13,485 nt of DNA from an uncultured Cellvibrio sp. (GTDB lineage: Bacteria > Pseudomonadota > Gammaproteobacteria > Pseudomonadales > Cellvibrionaceae): NCBI GenBank assembly GCA_946886255.1, contig CAMPIG010000082.1:1-13485 (forward strand). Reading direction: 5' to 3'. The translations under genes were made by a program, and so were the position numbers. The notes under the pieces were generated by a model that was not told the DNA's origin, did no database searches, and saw only the letters and a program-made list of their open reading frames with translations. Positions 1 through 6,956 of the stretch are shown piece by piece. Every line of letters starts with the position of its first letter. Within the stretch, counting starts at the first letter, position 1.

Positions 1-1
1 C

Positions 2-184
2 AATTATCGTATTGAAGAAGCGCGCAAGATGTTGATCGACCCTAAACATAAGAACAAAACCATCACCGATATTTATCTGGAAGTCGGCTTCAACAGCAAG
101 TCGGTATTCAATACGTTTTTCAAGAAAATTCTCAGCGTCACACCCTCGCAGTATCGGCAGGAACATGGGGAGCCAAAGAAGTAA
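2..184 (+). CDS. AraC-family transcriptional regulator, C-terminal end (partial)
   Basis: The reading frame is open from the left edge to a TAA at 182-184, giving the last 60 residues of a protein. The second helix-turn-helix of the AraC/XylS DNA-binding domain is recognisable: ITDIYLEVGFNSKSVFNTFF followed by the family's closing pattern of Phe-Lys-Lys, a Thr-Pro-Ser and Gln-Tyr-Arg. Alternating Ala-Arg-Lys-Met-Leu residues before it fit the linker helix between the two HTH units. The N-terminal sensing domain lies outside the window, so the ligand and targets cannot be inferred. It ends about 200 bases before lptM and is probably a separate transcription unit. Family assignment is secure from the motif; function is open. 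Confidence 0.85.
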   Translation, partial: NYRIEEARKMLIDPKHKNKTITDIYLEVGFNSKSVFNTFFKKILSVTPSQYRQEHGEPKK

Positions 185-298
185 GGCATCAACGATGGTT
201 TCCGGAGCTGGCTCCTGCCCCTGCTACACCTCAGCCGGTTATCCGAGGGTGCCCATTTGCTCTCCATCACCGGAGCCTTTGGAAGCACCGGCAGTTTG

Positions 299-327
299 TT
301 GTGGCACTGTCGGTGCACGGTTATACT
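299..327 (+). promoter_or_regulatory. Candidate sigma70 promoter for the lptM-lysA-dapF operon
   Basis: TTGTGG (299-304) and TATACT (322-327) are separated by 17 bases. The -10 box matches the consensus at five of six positions and the -35 box at three of six. It lies about 65 bases before the lptM start, a suitable distance. The rest of the 185-390 gap shows only a small GGAGC/GCTCC hairpin near 203-214. This is a pattern match only. Confidence 0.35.
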
Positions 328-390
328 GCCCGCTGTTTTAACTTCAGTTTGCCCGGACCTACGGGCGTGATTCGGCCCCGGGAATTCACC

Positions 391-519
391 ATGAAAACGT
401 TATCCGCTTTGTTGTTGCTAGCCTGCCTGTGGCTAAGCGGCTGCGGCCAGACCGGCCCGCTGTACCTGCCGGAACAGGAACAACCACAACCGGAAGCCCC
501 TGCCGAATCGCAAGACTAG
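391..519 (+). CDS. lptM: LPS translocon maturation lipoprotein LptM (YifL family)
   Basis: This is a 42-residue lipoprotein. It has a signal peptide with Lys2, a Leu-rich core and a lipobox Leu-Ser-Gly-Cys with Cys18 as the lipidated residue. The family signature follows directly: CGQTGPLYLP, then a Gln/Pro/Glu-rich tail. In Escherichia coli this small protein (formerly YifL) assists oxidative maturation of the LptD-LptE outer-membrane translocon. The ATG at 391 is chosen over a longer in-frame start at 301, because only this start places the Lys/hydrophobic signal peptide at the N-terminus, and GGGA lies just upstream (380-383). It heads the lysA-dapF gene run, the usual setting of this family in Pseudomonas and enterobacteria (where it precedes dapF). 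Confidence 0.9.
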   Translation: MKTLSALLLLACLWLSGCGQTGPLYLPEQEQPQPEAPAESQD

Positions 520-548
520 CCGCCTTTTTTGCCTGATCGAGTCTATCT

Positions 549-1796
549 ATGCAGCATTTTCAACCACGCAACGGCGAACTCCACGTCGAAGATGTGCCCC
601 TGAGCGCCGTTGCCGAACGTTTCGGCACCCCGACCTATGTCTATAGCCGCGCCGCTTTTACCCAGCATTACCTGTCTTATGCCCAAGCCCTTGGCGATCA
701 CCCGGGCATGGTGTGTTACGCCATCAAAGCCAACTCCAACCTCGCCATTCTGAACCTGCTGGCCAAGCTCGGCGCCGGGTTCGATATCGTCTCCGGTGGG
801 GAGCTTGAGCGCGTGTTGCGCGCGGGCGGCGACCCGTCACGCATTGTGTTTTCCGGTGTGGGAAAAACCCCGGAAGAGATGGCGCGCGCCTTGGATGTCG
901 GCATCTTCTGCTTCAACGTGGAATCCGAAGCCGAGCTGGAAATCCTCGCCCAGGTCGCGGCAGACAAAGGCATGGTGGCCAATATCTCCCTGCGAGTGAA
1001 CCCCGATGTGGACGCCAACACCCATCCTTATATCTCCACCGGTCTGAAAGAAAACAAATTCGGTATCGATATCCAGCGCGCACCGGCGGTCTATCGCCGC
1101 GCCGCTGAATTACCGAACCTGAAGATCAAAGGGCTGGATTGCCATATCGGCTCCCAGCTCACCCAGTTGACGCCATTTCTCGACGCGCTGGATCGCTTGC
1201 TGCTGCTGGTTGATGAGCTGGAAAGCGCGGGTATAACGATTTCCCATCTGGATCTGGGTGGTGGCCTGGGCGTAACCTATCGCAACGAAACACCGCCGCC
1301 AGTGGCTGACTATATGGCCGCTATCAAACAGCGTCTGGGTGATCGTAAGCTGAGCCTGATGTTCGAACCGGGTCGCTCGATTTCAGCCAATGCCGGTGTA
1401 TTGCTGACCAAAGTCATGTATTTAAAGCCCACAGAACATAAGAATTTTGCGATCATCGACGCGGCGATGAATGACAATATTCGTCCCTCGCTTTACCAGG
1501 CGTGGCAAGATATTCGTGCGGTCAAGCCGCGTGCGAACGACACCAAAACCTGGGACCTGGTAGGCCCGATTTGTGAGACCGGTGACTTTCTCGGCAAAGA
1601 CCGCGAACTCGCCATCGAACCGGGTGATCTGCTCGCGGTTATGTCCACCGGCGCCTATGGTTTCAGCATGAGCTCCAACTACAACACCCGCGGCCGCGCC
1701 GCCGAGGTGATAGTCGATGGCGACCGGATGTTTGTTGTGCGCGAGCGTGAAACCATCGACGATATGCTGCGCGGTGAAACGCTTTTACCCGCCTGA
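549..1796 (+). CDS. lysA: Diaminopimelate decarboxylase
   Basis: This 415-residue fold-type III PLP enzyme catalyses the last step of lysine synthesis, converting meso-diaminopimelate to L-lysine and CO2 in the cytosol. Visible motifs in order are YAIKAN with the PLP lysine K60, the HIGSQ segment (199-203), the glycine-rich phosphate loop GGGLG (237-241), EPGRS (273-277), and the CETGD motif (342-346), whose Cys-Glu pair completes the active site across the dimer. The GAYGFSMSSNYN segment near 368-379 is typical of LysA. The length is normal for the family. No strong Shine-Dalgarno is seen before the ATG. It is 29 bases after lptM and 15 bases before dapF, so it couples the two enzymes that act on DAP stereoisomers in one operon. 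Confidence 0.98.
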   Translation: MQHFQPRNGELHVEDVPLSAVAERFGTPTYVYSRAAFTQHYLSYAQALGDHPGMVCYAIKANSNLAILNLLAKLGAGFDIVSGGELERVLRAGGDPSRIVFSGVGKTPEEMARALDVGIFCFNVESEAELEILAQVAADKGMVANISLRVNPDVDANTHPYISTGLKENKFGIDIQRAPAVYRRAAELPNLKIKGLDCHIGSQLTQLTPFLDALDRLLLLVDELESAGITISHLDLGGGLGVTYRNETPPPVADYMAAIKQRLGDRKLSLMFEPGRSISANAGVLLTKVMYLKPTEHKNFAIIDAAMNDNIRPSLYQAWQDIRAVKPRANDTKTWDLVGPICETGDFLGKDRELAIEPGDLLAVMSTGAYGFSMSSNYNTRGRAAEVIVDGDRMFVVRERETIDDMLRGETLLPA

Positions 1797-1811
1797 TAAA
1801 AGGAATACGCA

Positions 1812-2642
1812 ATGCGTCTGCGGTTTAGCAAAATGCACGGTTTGGGCAACGACTTCATGGTGATTGATGGCGTCAGCCAAAAGGTGCGTTTGAGCCCTGA
1901 AAAGATTCGCCAATTAGCCGACCGGCATTTCGGTATCGGCTTCGATCAGCTATTGGTGGTCGAAGCACCGGAAAGTCCTGAGGTGGATTTTCGCTATCGC
2001 ATCTTTAACAGCGACGGCGGTGAAGTGGAAAACTGTGGCAACGGCGCCCGCTGTTTTGCCGTGTTTGTGCGCGACCGCAAATTGACTGGCAAAAATCTGA
2101 TTACGGTGGAAACCGCCGGCGGCATGATGACCTTGCAGATCACCGAGAACGGCGAAGTCTGCGTCAATATGGGCGTACCGCGCCTGATACCGGCGGAGAT
2201 TCCGTTCGAGGCAGAGGCACAATCACTCACCTATTCATTGGCCGTTGATGGCACCACGCTGGAGATTTCCGCCGTCTCCATGGGCAATCCCCACGCGGTC
2301 ACTCTGGTTGACGATGTGGCAACCGCGCCGGTCGAGAAGCTTGGGCCGCTGGTTGAACGCCATACCCGTTTTCCGCAACGGGTGAATGCCGGCTTTATGC
2401 AAGTTGTCTCCAGCGATGAAATTAATCTGCGTGTGTTCGAGCGCGGCGTAGGCGAAACCCTCGCCTGCGGCACCGGTGCTTGCGCGGCCGTGGTGGCTGG
2501 CAATCTGCGTGGGCTGATCGGCAACAACGTCAAAGTGAATCTTCCCGGCGGCAGCCTGCGCATCAGTTGGGCCGGCCCCGGTGAACCGGTGATGATGACC
2601 GGCCCGGCCACCACCGTTTTTCATGGACAGGTAAAGATCTGA
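1812..2642 (+). CDS. dapF: Diaminopimelate epimerase
   Basis: The 276-residue enzyme interconverts LL- and meso-diaminopimelate by a PLP-independent two-base mechanism, supplying peptidoglycan cross-linking residues and the LysA substrate. Both active-site cysteines are present: C75 in [15 protein letters not shown] and C219 in [11 protein letters not shown]. The N-terminal KMHGLGNDF signature (7-15) and the MGNPH motif (157-161) are intact. A clear AAGGAA ribosome site (1799-1804) precedes the ATG. Its stop overlaps the start of the DUF484 gene by one base (TGATG), which suggests translational coupling. Confidence 0.98.
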   Translation: MRLRFSKMHGLGNDFMVIDGVSQKVRLSPEKIRQLADRHFGIGFDQLLVVEAPESPEVDFRYRIFNSDGGEVENCGNGARCFAVFVRDRKLTGKNLITVETAGGMMTLQITENGEVCVNMGVPRLIPAEIPFEAEAQSLTYSLAVDGTTLEISAVSMGNPHAVTLVDDVATAPVEKLGPLVERHTRFPQRVNAGFMQVVSSDEINLRVFERGVGETLACGTGACAAVVAGNLRGLIGNNVKVNLPGGSLRISWAGPGEPVMMTGPATTVFHGQVKI

Positions 2643-3337
2643 TGACCGATAAAAAATCCCCTACTCTGGCTGATCCACTGGACCCCGAACAGGTTGCGAT
2701 TTACCTGCAACAACACCCGGAGTTTTTTGTTCACCATCAGGAGTTATTGGGTGATTTGTTTCTGCCCCACGAGAGCGGTCCGGCGGTGTCGCTGGTGGAA
2801 CGGCAGGTGTCGATTCTGCGCGAACGCAATATCGACATGCGCAACCGCTTGAGCAAACTGCTCGACAATGCACGGGAAAATGACAAGCTGTTTGATAAAA
2901 CCAAACGTCTGATCCTCAGCTTATTGGAAGGCCAGGATCTCGGCGATATCGTTGACGCCTTGCATTACAGTTTCGACAAAGACTTCAATATCCATTTCAC
3001 CAGCCTGCAACTTTACGGCAACGCCGACAAACTCCCCAGCAGCCAGGCCCAGGTGGTTGCCATTGCACAAGCGCGCGAACACATTGCGCCTTTGCTCAAA
3101 AGTAACCGCGCCATGTGCGGCACACTCGGGCAAAAAGAGTTGAGCTTTTTATTCGGCAAACACGCGGAAGAAATCGGCTCGGTGGCGACGGTACCGTTAA
3201 TTCACGGCACCACCTTCGGCATGCTCGCCATCGCCAACCGCGATCCGAATTATTACCGCTCCAGTATGGGCACGTTATTTTTGGGCTATATTGCAGAAGT
3301 ATTGAATCGGTTATTGCCGAAATATTTACCGCGTTAG
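2642..3337 (+). CDS. DUF484 family protein (GAF-like domain)
   Basis: This 231-residue protein belongs to the DUF484 family encoded between dapF and xerC in many gammaproteobacteria (YigA in Escherichia coli). The N-terminal part contains the characteristic YLQQHPEFFVHH segment (about 21-32). A Glu/Arg/Leu-rich stretch follows (about 50-90: VERQVSILRERN, RLSKLLDNAREN) that should form a coiled coil. The rest looks like a GAF-fold sensor domain ending with TFGMLAIANRD and LGYIAEVLNRLLP. No signal peptide or membrane helix is seen, so it is probably cytosolic. The biochemical role is not known; conserved synteny with xerC is the only hint. Its start overlaps the dapF stop by one base. Confidence 0.93.
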   Translation: MTDKKSPTLADPLDPEQVAIYLQQHPEFFVHHQELLGDLFLPHESGPAVSLVERQVSILRERNIDMRNRLSKLLDNARENDKLFDKTKRLILSLLEGQDLGDIVDALHYSFDKDFNIHFTSLQLYGNADKLPSSQAQVVAIAQAREHIAPLLKSNRAMCGTLGQKELSFLFGKHAEEIGSVATVPLIHGTTFGMLAIANRDPNYYRSSMGTLFLGYIAEVLNRLLPKYLPR

Positions 3338-3368
3338 GGAACCACCCCCGTGGCAACAGGATACGCGC

Positions 3369-4298
3369 ATGAATGAAGCTGCAACGCCTTTTGCTGACGA
3401 ACTCGCTGCGTTTTTTACCTACATGCGCAGCGAAAAACAATTCTCGCCCCTGACGCAGGAAAACTATCAACGCGACCTGGAAAAATTCTGTCGCTTCTGT
3501 GCCAAATATTCGCTTCACGATCTCGCCGCCCTTCAGCCACAACATATTCGTCAAGGTGTTGCAGCCTTGCATCGCAGCGGCCTCGGCGGCAAAAGCCTGC
3601 AACGCTGGTTGTCGTCCCTGCGCAGCTTTTTTCGATTTGCGATTAAACGCGGCTGGATGAAGAACAATCCCGCCGATGGAATTCAGGCTCCAAAATCACC
3701 TAAAAAATTACCCAAAACCCTGGATGCAGATCAGACTGCTCAATTTGTTGAGGTGACAGGCGATAGCTTTATTGCCTGTCGCGATCGCGCACTGCTGGAA
3801 CTGATTTATTCATCCGGCCTGCGTCTTGCCGAAGTTACCGGTTTGAATGTGTCCGATGTCGATCTGAAAGAAGGCATGGTCAATGTAGTGGGCAAGGGTT
3901 CCAAGCAACGCATCTTGCCGGTGGGTCGTCATGCTATAACCGCATTGCAGGACTGGTTACCGCAACGAGCCCTGCATGCGCCTGCTGGCCAGACGGCCCT
4001 GTTTATTACACAGCGTGGTGCACGCATTAGCCATCGTGCGGTGCAATTGCGGATGCAGCAGTTAAGTGTGCAGCAGGGGATGGATAACCCGGTGCATCCG
4101 CATATGTTGCGTCATTCTTTTGCGAGCCATGTATTGGAGTCGAGTGGAGATTTGCGTTTGGTGCAGGAGTTGTTGGGCCACGCGAATATTTCTACCACGC
4201 AGATTTATACGCATCTGGATTTTCAACATCTGGCGAAGGTATATGACAAGGCGCATCCGCGGGCGCAGAGAAAGAAGGATTCTTCGGAGTTTGAATGA
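3369..4298 (+). CDS. xerC: Tyrosine recombinase XerC
   Basis: The 309-residue recombinase acts with XerD and FtsK to resolve chromosome dimers at dif. The N-terminal SAM-like core-binding domain covers about 10-100. The catalytic domain carries the full set: R152 in SGLRLAE, K176 in GKGSKQR, H245 and R248 in HPHMLRHSF, H271 in LLGHANI, and nucleophile Y280 in IYTHLD. The C-terminal FQHLAKVYDKAHPRA segment resembles the partner-interaction tail of XerC. Genomic position after dapF and DUF484 supports XerC over XerD. An AGGA (3358-3361) lies 7 bases before the ATG. It ends the housekeeping operon here: the HAD hydrolase gene that normally follows is not present. Confidence 0.96.
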   Translation: MNEAATPFADELAAFFTYMRSEKQFSPLTQENYQRDLEKFCRFCAKYSLHDLAALQPQHIRQGVAALHRSGLGGKSLQRWLSSLRSFFRFAIKRGWMKNNPADGIQAPKSPKKLPKTLDADQTAQFVEVTGDSFIACRDRALLELIYSSGLRLAEVTGLNVSDVDLKEGMVNVVGKGSKQRILPVGRHAITALQDWLPQRALHAPAGQTALFITQRGARISHRAVQLRMQQLSVQQGMDNPVHPHMLRHSFASHVLESSGDLRLVQELLGHANISTTQIYTHLDFQHLAKVYDKAHPRAQRKKDSSEFE

Positions 4299-4322
4299 AA
4301 TTTTGAGAGTTCTATGGGGGCG

Positions 4323-4427
4323 GTGATGACGGAGTTAGGTGCGAGACACGCCGTGAATACTTCCCTGTAGGCTCGACACCGGCATCCTTGCCGGTGACGG
4401 TCCCACACCTAACTCCGCCACCATCAC
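4323..4427. repeat. Nested-hairpin dispersed repeat, copy 1
   Basis: An outer stem pairs GGAGTTAGGTG (4331-4341) perfectly with 4406-4416 and is extended by GTGATG/CATCAC (4323-4328 with 4422-4427). Inside is a 29-base unpaired arm (4346-4374) followed by a second hairpin, CACCGGCA/TGCCGGTG (4377-4384 with 4389-4396) with loop TCCT. The same 29-base arm occurs in reverse orientation in copy 2 with one mismatch. It lies between two convergent genes, a common site for REP-like elements. I recall similar arms as dispersed repeats in Cellvibrionaceae relatives, but cannot search here. Confidence 0.8.
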
Positions 4428-4474
4428 TGTGCCATCTGATTTAATTTTCCCAGAGGTTTCCAACAATTCTCGCA

Positions 4475-4580
4475 AGCGGTGTTCGGTTGAGTTACGACAA
4501 CCATCGTCGGCATGGATGCCGACGCTGAGCCTACAGGGATGTATTCACGGCGTGTTGGCGTAACTCAACCGAATACCGCT
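4475..4580. repeat. Nested-hairpin dispersed repeat, copy 2 (opposite orientation)
   Basis: The outer stem is 22 bp (4475-4496 with 4559-4580) with only one non-Watson-Crick pair (G/T). The inner hairpin is CGTCGGCAT/ATGCCGACG (4505-4513 with 4516-4524). The conserved 29-base arm (4527-4555) matches the reverse complement of 4346-4374 at 28 of 29 positions. The outer and inner stems differ in sequence from copy 1 but keep pairing. Either element could act as a terminator or mRNA end-protecting structure for xerC and the convergent lyase gene; that is inference, and neither has a run of T residues after the stem. Confidence 0.8.
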
Positions 4581-4598
4581 CACACCAACACTTAAAAT

Positions 4599-5339
4599 TT
4601 ATTCGCAAGTAAGATTACTATCCAAGCTCAACAGCACCTGCTTTAAATCCCTACCTTCCCGCACATTATCAATATAAATGGTCTCTACCCGATCATCGCG
4701 CGCACGCAGGATGCCGATCTGAGTAAACATACTTTCATCGGCCGCATGGAGTGTTTTGAAAAACTGTTTTCCCATGTCCTCGCCATCCAGCCAGACCTGT
4801 GTGAAGCCTTTTTCTGCATCCGTTGACCAACCGATATGCAGCACCACATCATGCCATACGCCCGCTGAGGCAAACCCCGGTTTTACCCAAAAGGGGGAAT
4901 TCGCTACGCTTTCCTGAAAGCTGAAGTCCTGCCCGATGATATTGAAGCGCAGCGTTTGCTGATAGCTTTTGTCAGATTCCCAATAGCCGATTTCATGTTT
5001 ATGTTCAGATAAAGGTTGCGGCAGATAGAAGCTCCAGCCAAAGAAGGTTTCCTGCCCTTCGCCAATGCGCTCGGCGGAGGGTTTGTAGCTGAATTCAGTG
5101 CGATTCAGGTTTTCATTGCCATGCCACAACATGTCCGGTTCGCCGGTAATCCTGGCGCGTCCCGCGTAGCGCCCTTCGTTTACACAGTTTTCCTGTACGG
5201 ACAGCCCCTCCGAGTTCAACAGGTAACTCCATTGTGACAAATCGCCCGTTTCAAAATCACCTTGCCATAACAGTGGCTGCCGGGTTGCGCAGCCGGTGCT
5301 AATCAGAAGAAAGCATAAAAGGGAAATTGTTCTGCTCAT
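4599..5339 (-). CDS. Lipoprotein of heparin-lyase-I-like polysaccharide lyase fold
   Basis: The 246-residue protein begins with a lipoprotein signal peptide (MSRTISLLCFLLISTGC; lipobox Ser-Thr-Gly-Cys, Cys17). The body looks like the concanavalin-type beta-jelly-roll of the heparin lyase I-like 'Polysacc_lyase' family: GDFETGDLSQW (27-37), NLNRTEFS (78-85), FFGWSFYLP (99-107), VWHDVVLHIGW (161-171), QVWLDGE and a closing YIDNVREG strand (222-229). Members cleave acidic polysaccharides such as heparin or glucuronan by beta-elimination. The substrate and catalytic residues cannot be fixed from sequence alone, and it could be a binding-only or inactive homologue. As a lipoprotein without Asp at +2 it is likely to reach the outer membrane. 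It stands alone, convergent with xerC. Confidence 0.75.
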   Translation of the reverse strand: MSRTISLLCFLLISTGCATRQPLLWQGDFETGDLSQWSYLLNSEGLSVQENCVNEGRYAGRARITGEPDMLWHGNENLNRTEFSYKPSAERIGEGQETFFGWSFYLPQPLSEHKHEIGYWESDKSYQQTLRFNIIGQDFSFQESVANSPFWVKPGFASAGVWHDVVLHIGWSTDAEKGFTQVWLDGEDMGKQFFKTLHAADESMFTQIGILRARDDRVETIYIDNVREGRDLKQVLLSLDSNLTCE

Positions 5340-5749
5340 AAATGACCCGGCTCTTTTGATAATGAAGTTTAGGGTGATGCGCTTTCTAGTTCAGTTTGCA
5401 TAAAAAATGAAGTTTTAAATAACAAATATGTGGTATCCGTCCCGGGGCGTTTTTTGGGCGCCTGATGGATTGTAAAGAATCTCTTTAAGCACACTAAGTG
5501 GGAAAACTTTTTTCTGCCCCCTCGCGGAGATATAACACAAAGTGGGACGATATTTTACACGATGATCTATATGCTTCTCTGGAACTGGCGTCAGGCTATT
5601 AAAAGATTGGGTATATAGGTCTTCACATTCATTATTTTTCAAAGCAATAAAGCAATGTGGGACCGACCAATACTAATGCCTTAGATGCTCTTCTTTTAAG
5701 CAATTATGCCTCCGGATATCACCGGACGCCACTCACGGGATACATTTGC

Positions 5750-6035
5750 TTATCTAGCGGAAAATGTCTTGACAAGCTCCGCCGAATGACAAACCGCTGA
5801 CTCAGTAAGCATAGAAGGGTTAAATTGTGTAAAAACGGGTCCTCCAGCGTGATTATGATGTACTTCCACATTGTGCATCCCCAGCTGGAACCTTTACATT
5901 AGCAATGGTCTCATGCTGATGCAGTTCGGCAGCATAGAGTTTACTGACGAGCTTATCGAGCAGGGAGTTTGGCTAGGTTTCGAGGTAGCATGCAGGTTGC
6001 TTTACAACTGATCTAAAACGGATTCATAACCGATC
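5750..6035 (-). pseudogene. Possible decayed coding sequence, family not recognised
   Basis: Reading the minus strand, one frame gives a protein-like stretch broken by an in-frame TAG at 5973-5975. Upstream it reads IRFRSVVKQPACYLET, downstream LLDKLVSKLYAAELH and so on to a TAA at 5853-5855. A second frame overlaps its end and continues for 42 codons from an ATG at 5876-5878 to a TAA at 5750-5752 (MHNVEVHHNHAGGPVFTQFN...). Residue composition (charged and hydrophobic residues spaced as in a helix, few rare residues) is more protein-like than expected for random sequence, but none of it matches a family I recognise. It may be the relic of a mobile element or orphan gene. Confidence is low. 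Confidence 0.25.
6001..6030 (+). promoter_or_regulatory. Candidate sigma70 promoter upstream of the ebo cluster
   Basis: TTTACA (6001-6006, five of six consensus positions) and CATAAC (6025-6030, four of six) are separated by 18 bases. Initiation here would give a leader of roughly 100 bases before the eboA start. A direct repeat TTGTGAA (6095-6101 and 6110-6116) lies in that leader. This is a pattern match only and other sites are possible. Confidence 0.3.
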
Positions 6036-6136
6036 TGCAGCTGACAATCAATAATAACGGATCAGCGTAGCGAATTCGGAAACAGTAAATCGTGTTGTGA
6101 ACTTACTTCTTGTGAAATTTATCCCGGCGGTTGTTG

Positions 6137-6820
6137 ATGTACGTTATCCACTTACAAACCGTCCAATCCTTATTGGACGACATACTTCATTCGCGTTTGA
6201 GCCCGCAGGCCATTACCTATTGTCGCAACGGCACTATGCAAGGCGAGCCGCTTGATTATCCAGCATTTAACCGTTTAATTGCGATGGCAAGTCGCCACGC
6301 CCGCCGGCAACCGCTGGACTTATCTGATGATGAAAAACACCAGGTCAGCACAACCATGCCAGGCTGGGATCTCGGGCAGTGGAATCTGTTGGAATTGCTG
6401 CGCATAAGATTGATCATCGCACAAAGAAATCTTACAGAAAAATCTTTTGTCGATGTGTTCGTTAAAGCATTTCAATTCGCCGATGAAGGCGAAGCCTGTG
6501 CATTTTATAAAACAATTCCCCTGTTACCGGAGCCCGAGCGCTTTCTGTGGCATATGAAAGAAGCCTGCCGTTCCAACATGCGATCGATTGTTTACGCGGC
6601 TGCGTGCGACAATCCATTTCCTGTTACTTACTTTGACGATATCGCCTGGCGACAACTGGTGATGAAAGCCCTGTTCATCGAAATTCCCCTGGTACGCATT
6701 TATCACGTCGAGCGCCGATTGTCCGCCACCCTGGCAGATATGGCGAGAGATTATATTGCCGAGCGTACCAGTGCGGGACGCAGTATTCCCACGGACATAA
6801 AACTATTATTGGGCGACTAG
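6137..6820 (+). CDS. eboA: EboA family protein, first gene of the Ebo cluster
   Basis: This 227-residue soluble protein resembles the EboA family of Ebo clusters. The family's central and C-terminal features are visible: W82-LLELLRIRL, a Phe/Ala-Asp segment FVKAFQFADEGE (108-119), the LPEPERF run, EACRSNM (142-148), CDNPFP (157-162), VMKALF (175-180) and the C-terminal DMARDYIAERTSAGRSIP (201-218). No signal peptide, membrane helix or known catalytic motif is seen, and the chemistry of EboA is unknown. I chose the ATG at 6137, with GGCGG at 6126-6130, over a TTG at 6131. It is followed by eboB after 132 bases, the largest gap in the cluster. Recognition rests on motif pattern plus the five following ebo genes. 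Confidence 0.88.
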   Translation: MYVIHLQTVQSLLDDILHSRLSPQAITYCRNGTMQGEPLDYPAFNRLIAMASRHARRQPLDLSDDEKHQVSTTMPGWDLGQWNLLELLRIRLIIAQRNLTEKSFVDVFVKAFQFADEGEACAFYKTIPLLPEPERFLWHMKEACRSNMRSIVYAAACDNPFPVTYFDDIAWRQLVMKALFIEIPLVRIYHVERRLSATLADMARDYIAERTSAGRSIPTDIKLLLGD

Positions 6821-6836
6821 GCCAGCGCCCGCTGTC

Positions 6837-6956
6837 ATGGATCAAGACAACAAAACCCTCAGCGAACTTATTTCGCTGTAGACATTTATCGCATCGACTA
6901 TTGCATCGCTTATTGTATTAGCGTTGCTTCTTGTATTAAGGGGAACAACACCATGA
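6837..6956 (+). pseudogene. Amber-interrupted mini-ORF with a transmembrane segment
   Basis: From an ATG at 6837 the frame reads MDQDNKTLSELISL, then an in-frame TAG (6879-6881), then continues without another stop through a strongly hydrophobic stretch (ASTIASLIVLALLLVL, then Arg-Gly) to a TGA at 6954-6956. That TGA overlaps the eboB start as ATGA, the classic coupling arrangement. Without the TAG it would be a 39-residue single-span membrane protein with a charged N-terminus. There is no strong ribosome site before 6837. The hydrophobic reading could also come by chance from a T-rich leader with imperfect internal repeats (TTATTGTATTAG, TTCTTGTATTAAG). It could be a relic, a sequencing error or coincidence. 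Confidence 0.2.

Larger units (their letters stand above)
5340..6136. other. Gene-poor stretch with no convincing intact gene
   Basis: About 800 bases separate the divergently transcribed lyase gene and eboA. I see no RNA gene and no intact recognisable protein gene. A 75-codon minus-strand frame (5415-5642) has only a TTG start, no ribosome site and no recognisable motif. A perfect 10-base direct repeat, AATGAAGTTT, occurs at 5361-5370 and 5406-5415, upstream of the lyase gene. A small nested palindrome lies at 5757-5782 (GCGGA/TCCGC around CTTG-A-CAAG). The part 5750-6035 shows broken coding on the minus strand, listed separately. The base composition appears more AT-rich than the flanking genes. 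Confidence 0.6.

Noticed and set aside
301..390. Longer N-terminal extension of LptM from an upstream start
   Set aside because: It would bury the signal peptide 30 residues inside the protein; the ATG at 391 gives a standard lipoprotein signal.
2235..2624. Long minus-strand frames inside dapF
   Set aside because: They lie wholly antisense to an intact enzyme with both catalytic cysteines; high-GC coding on the plus strand explains them.
4066..4326. Plus-strand frame overlapping the 3' end of xerC
   Set aside because: It is rich in Arg, Trp and Ile from reading the catalytic domain out of frame; xerC is complete in its own frame.
4331..4416. GTTAGGT and ACCTAAC arms that resemble integron attC core sites
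   Set aside because: In attC the order is RYYYAAC first and GTTRRRY last; here the order is reversed on either strand, no integrase or cassette array is present, and the second copy lacks the same cores.
5415..5642. 75-codon minus-strand frame in the gene-poor stretch
   Set aside because: It has only a TTG start, no ribosome site, no recognised motif and AT-rich low-information sequence; not enough to call a gene.
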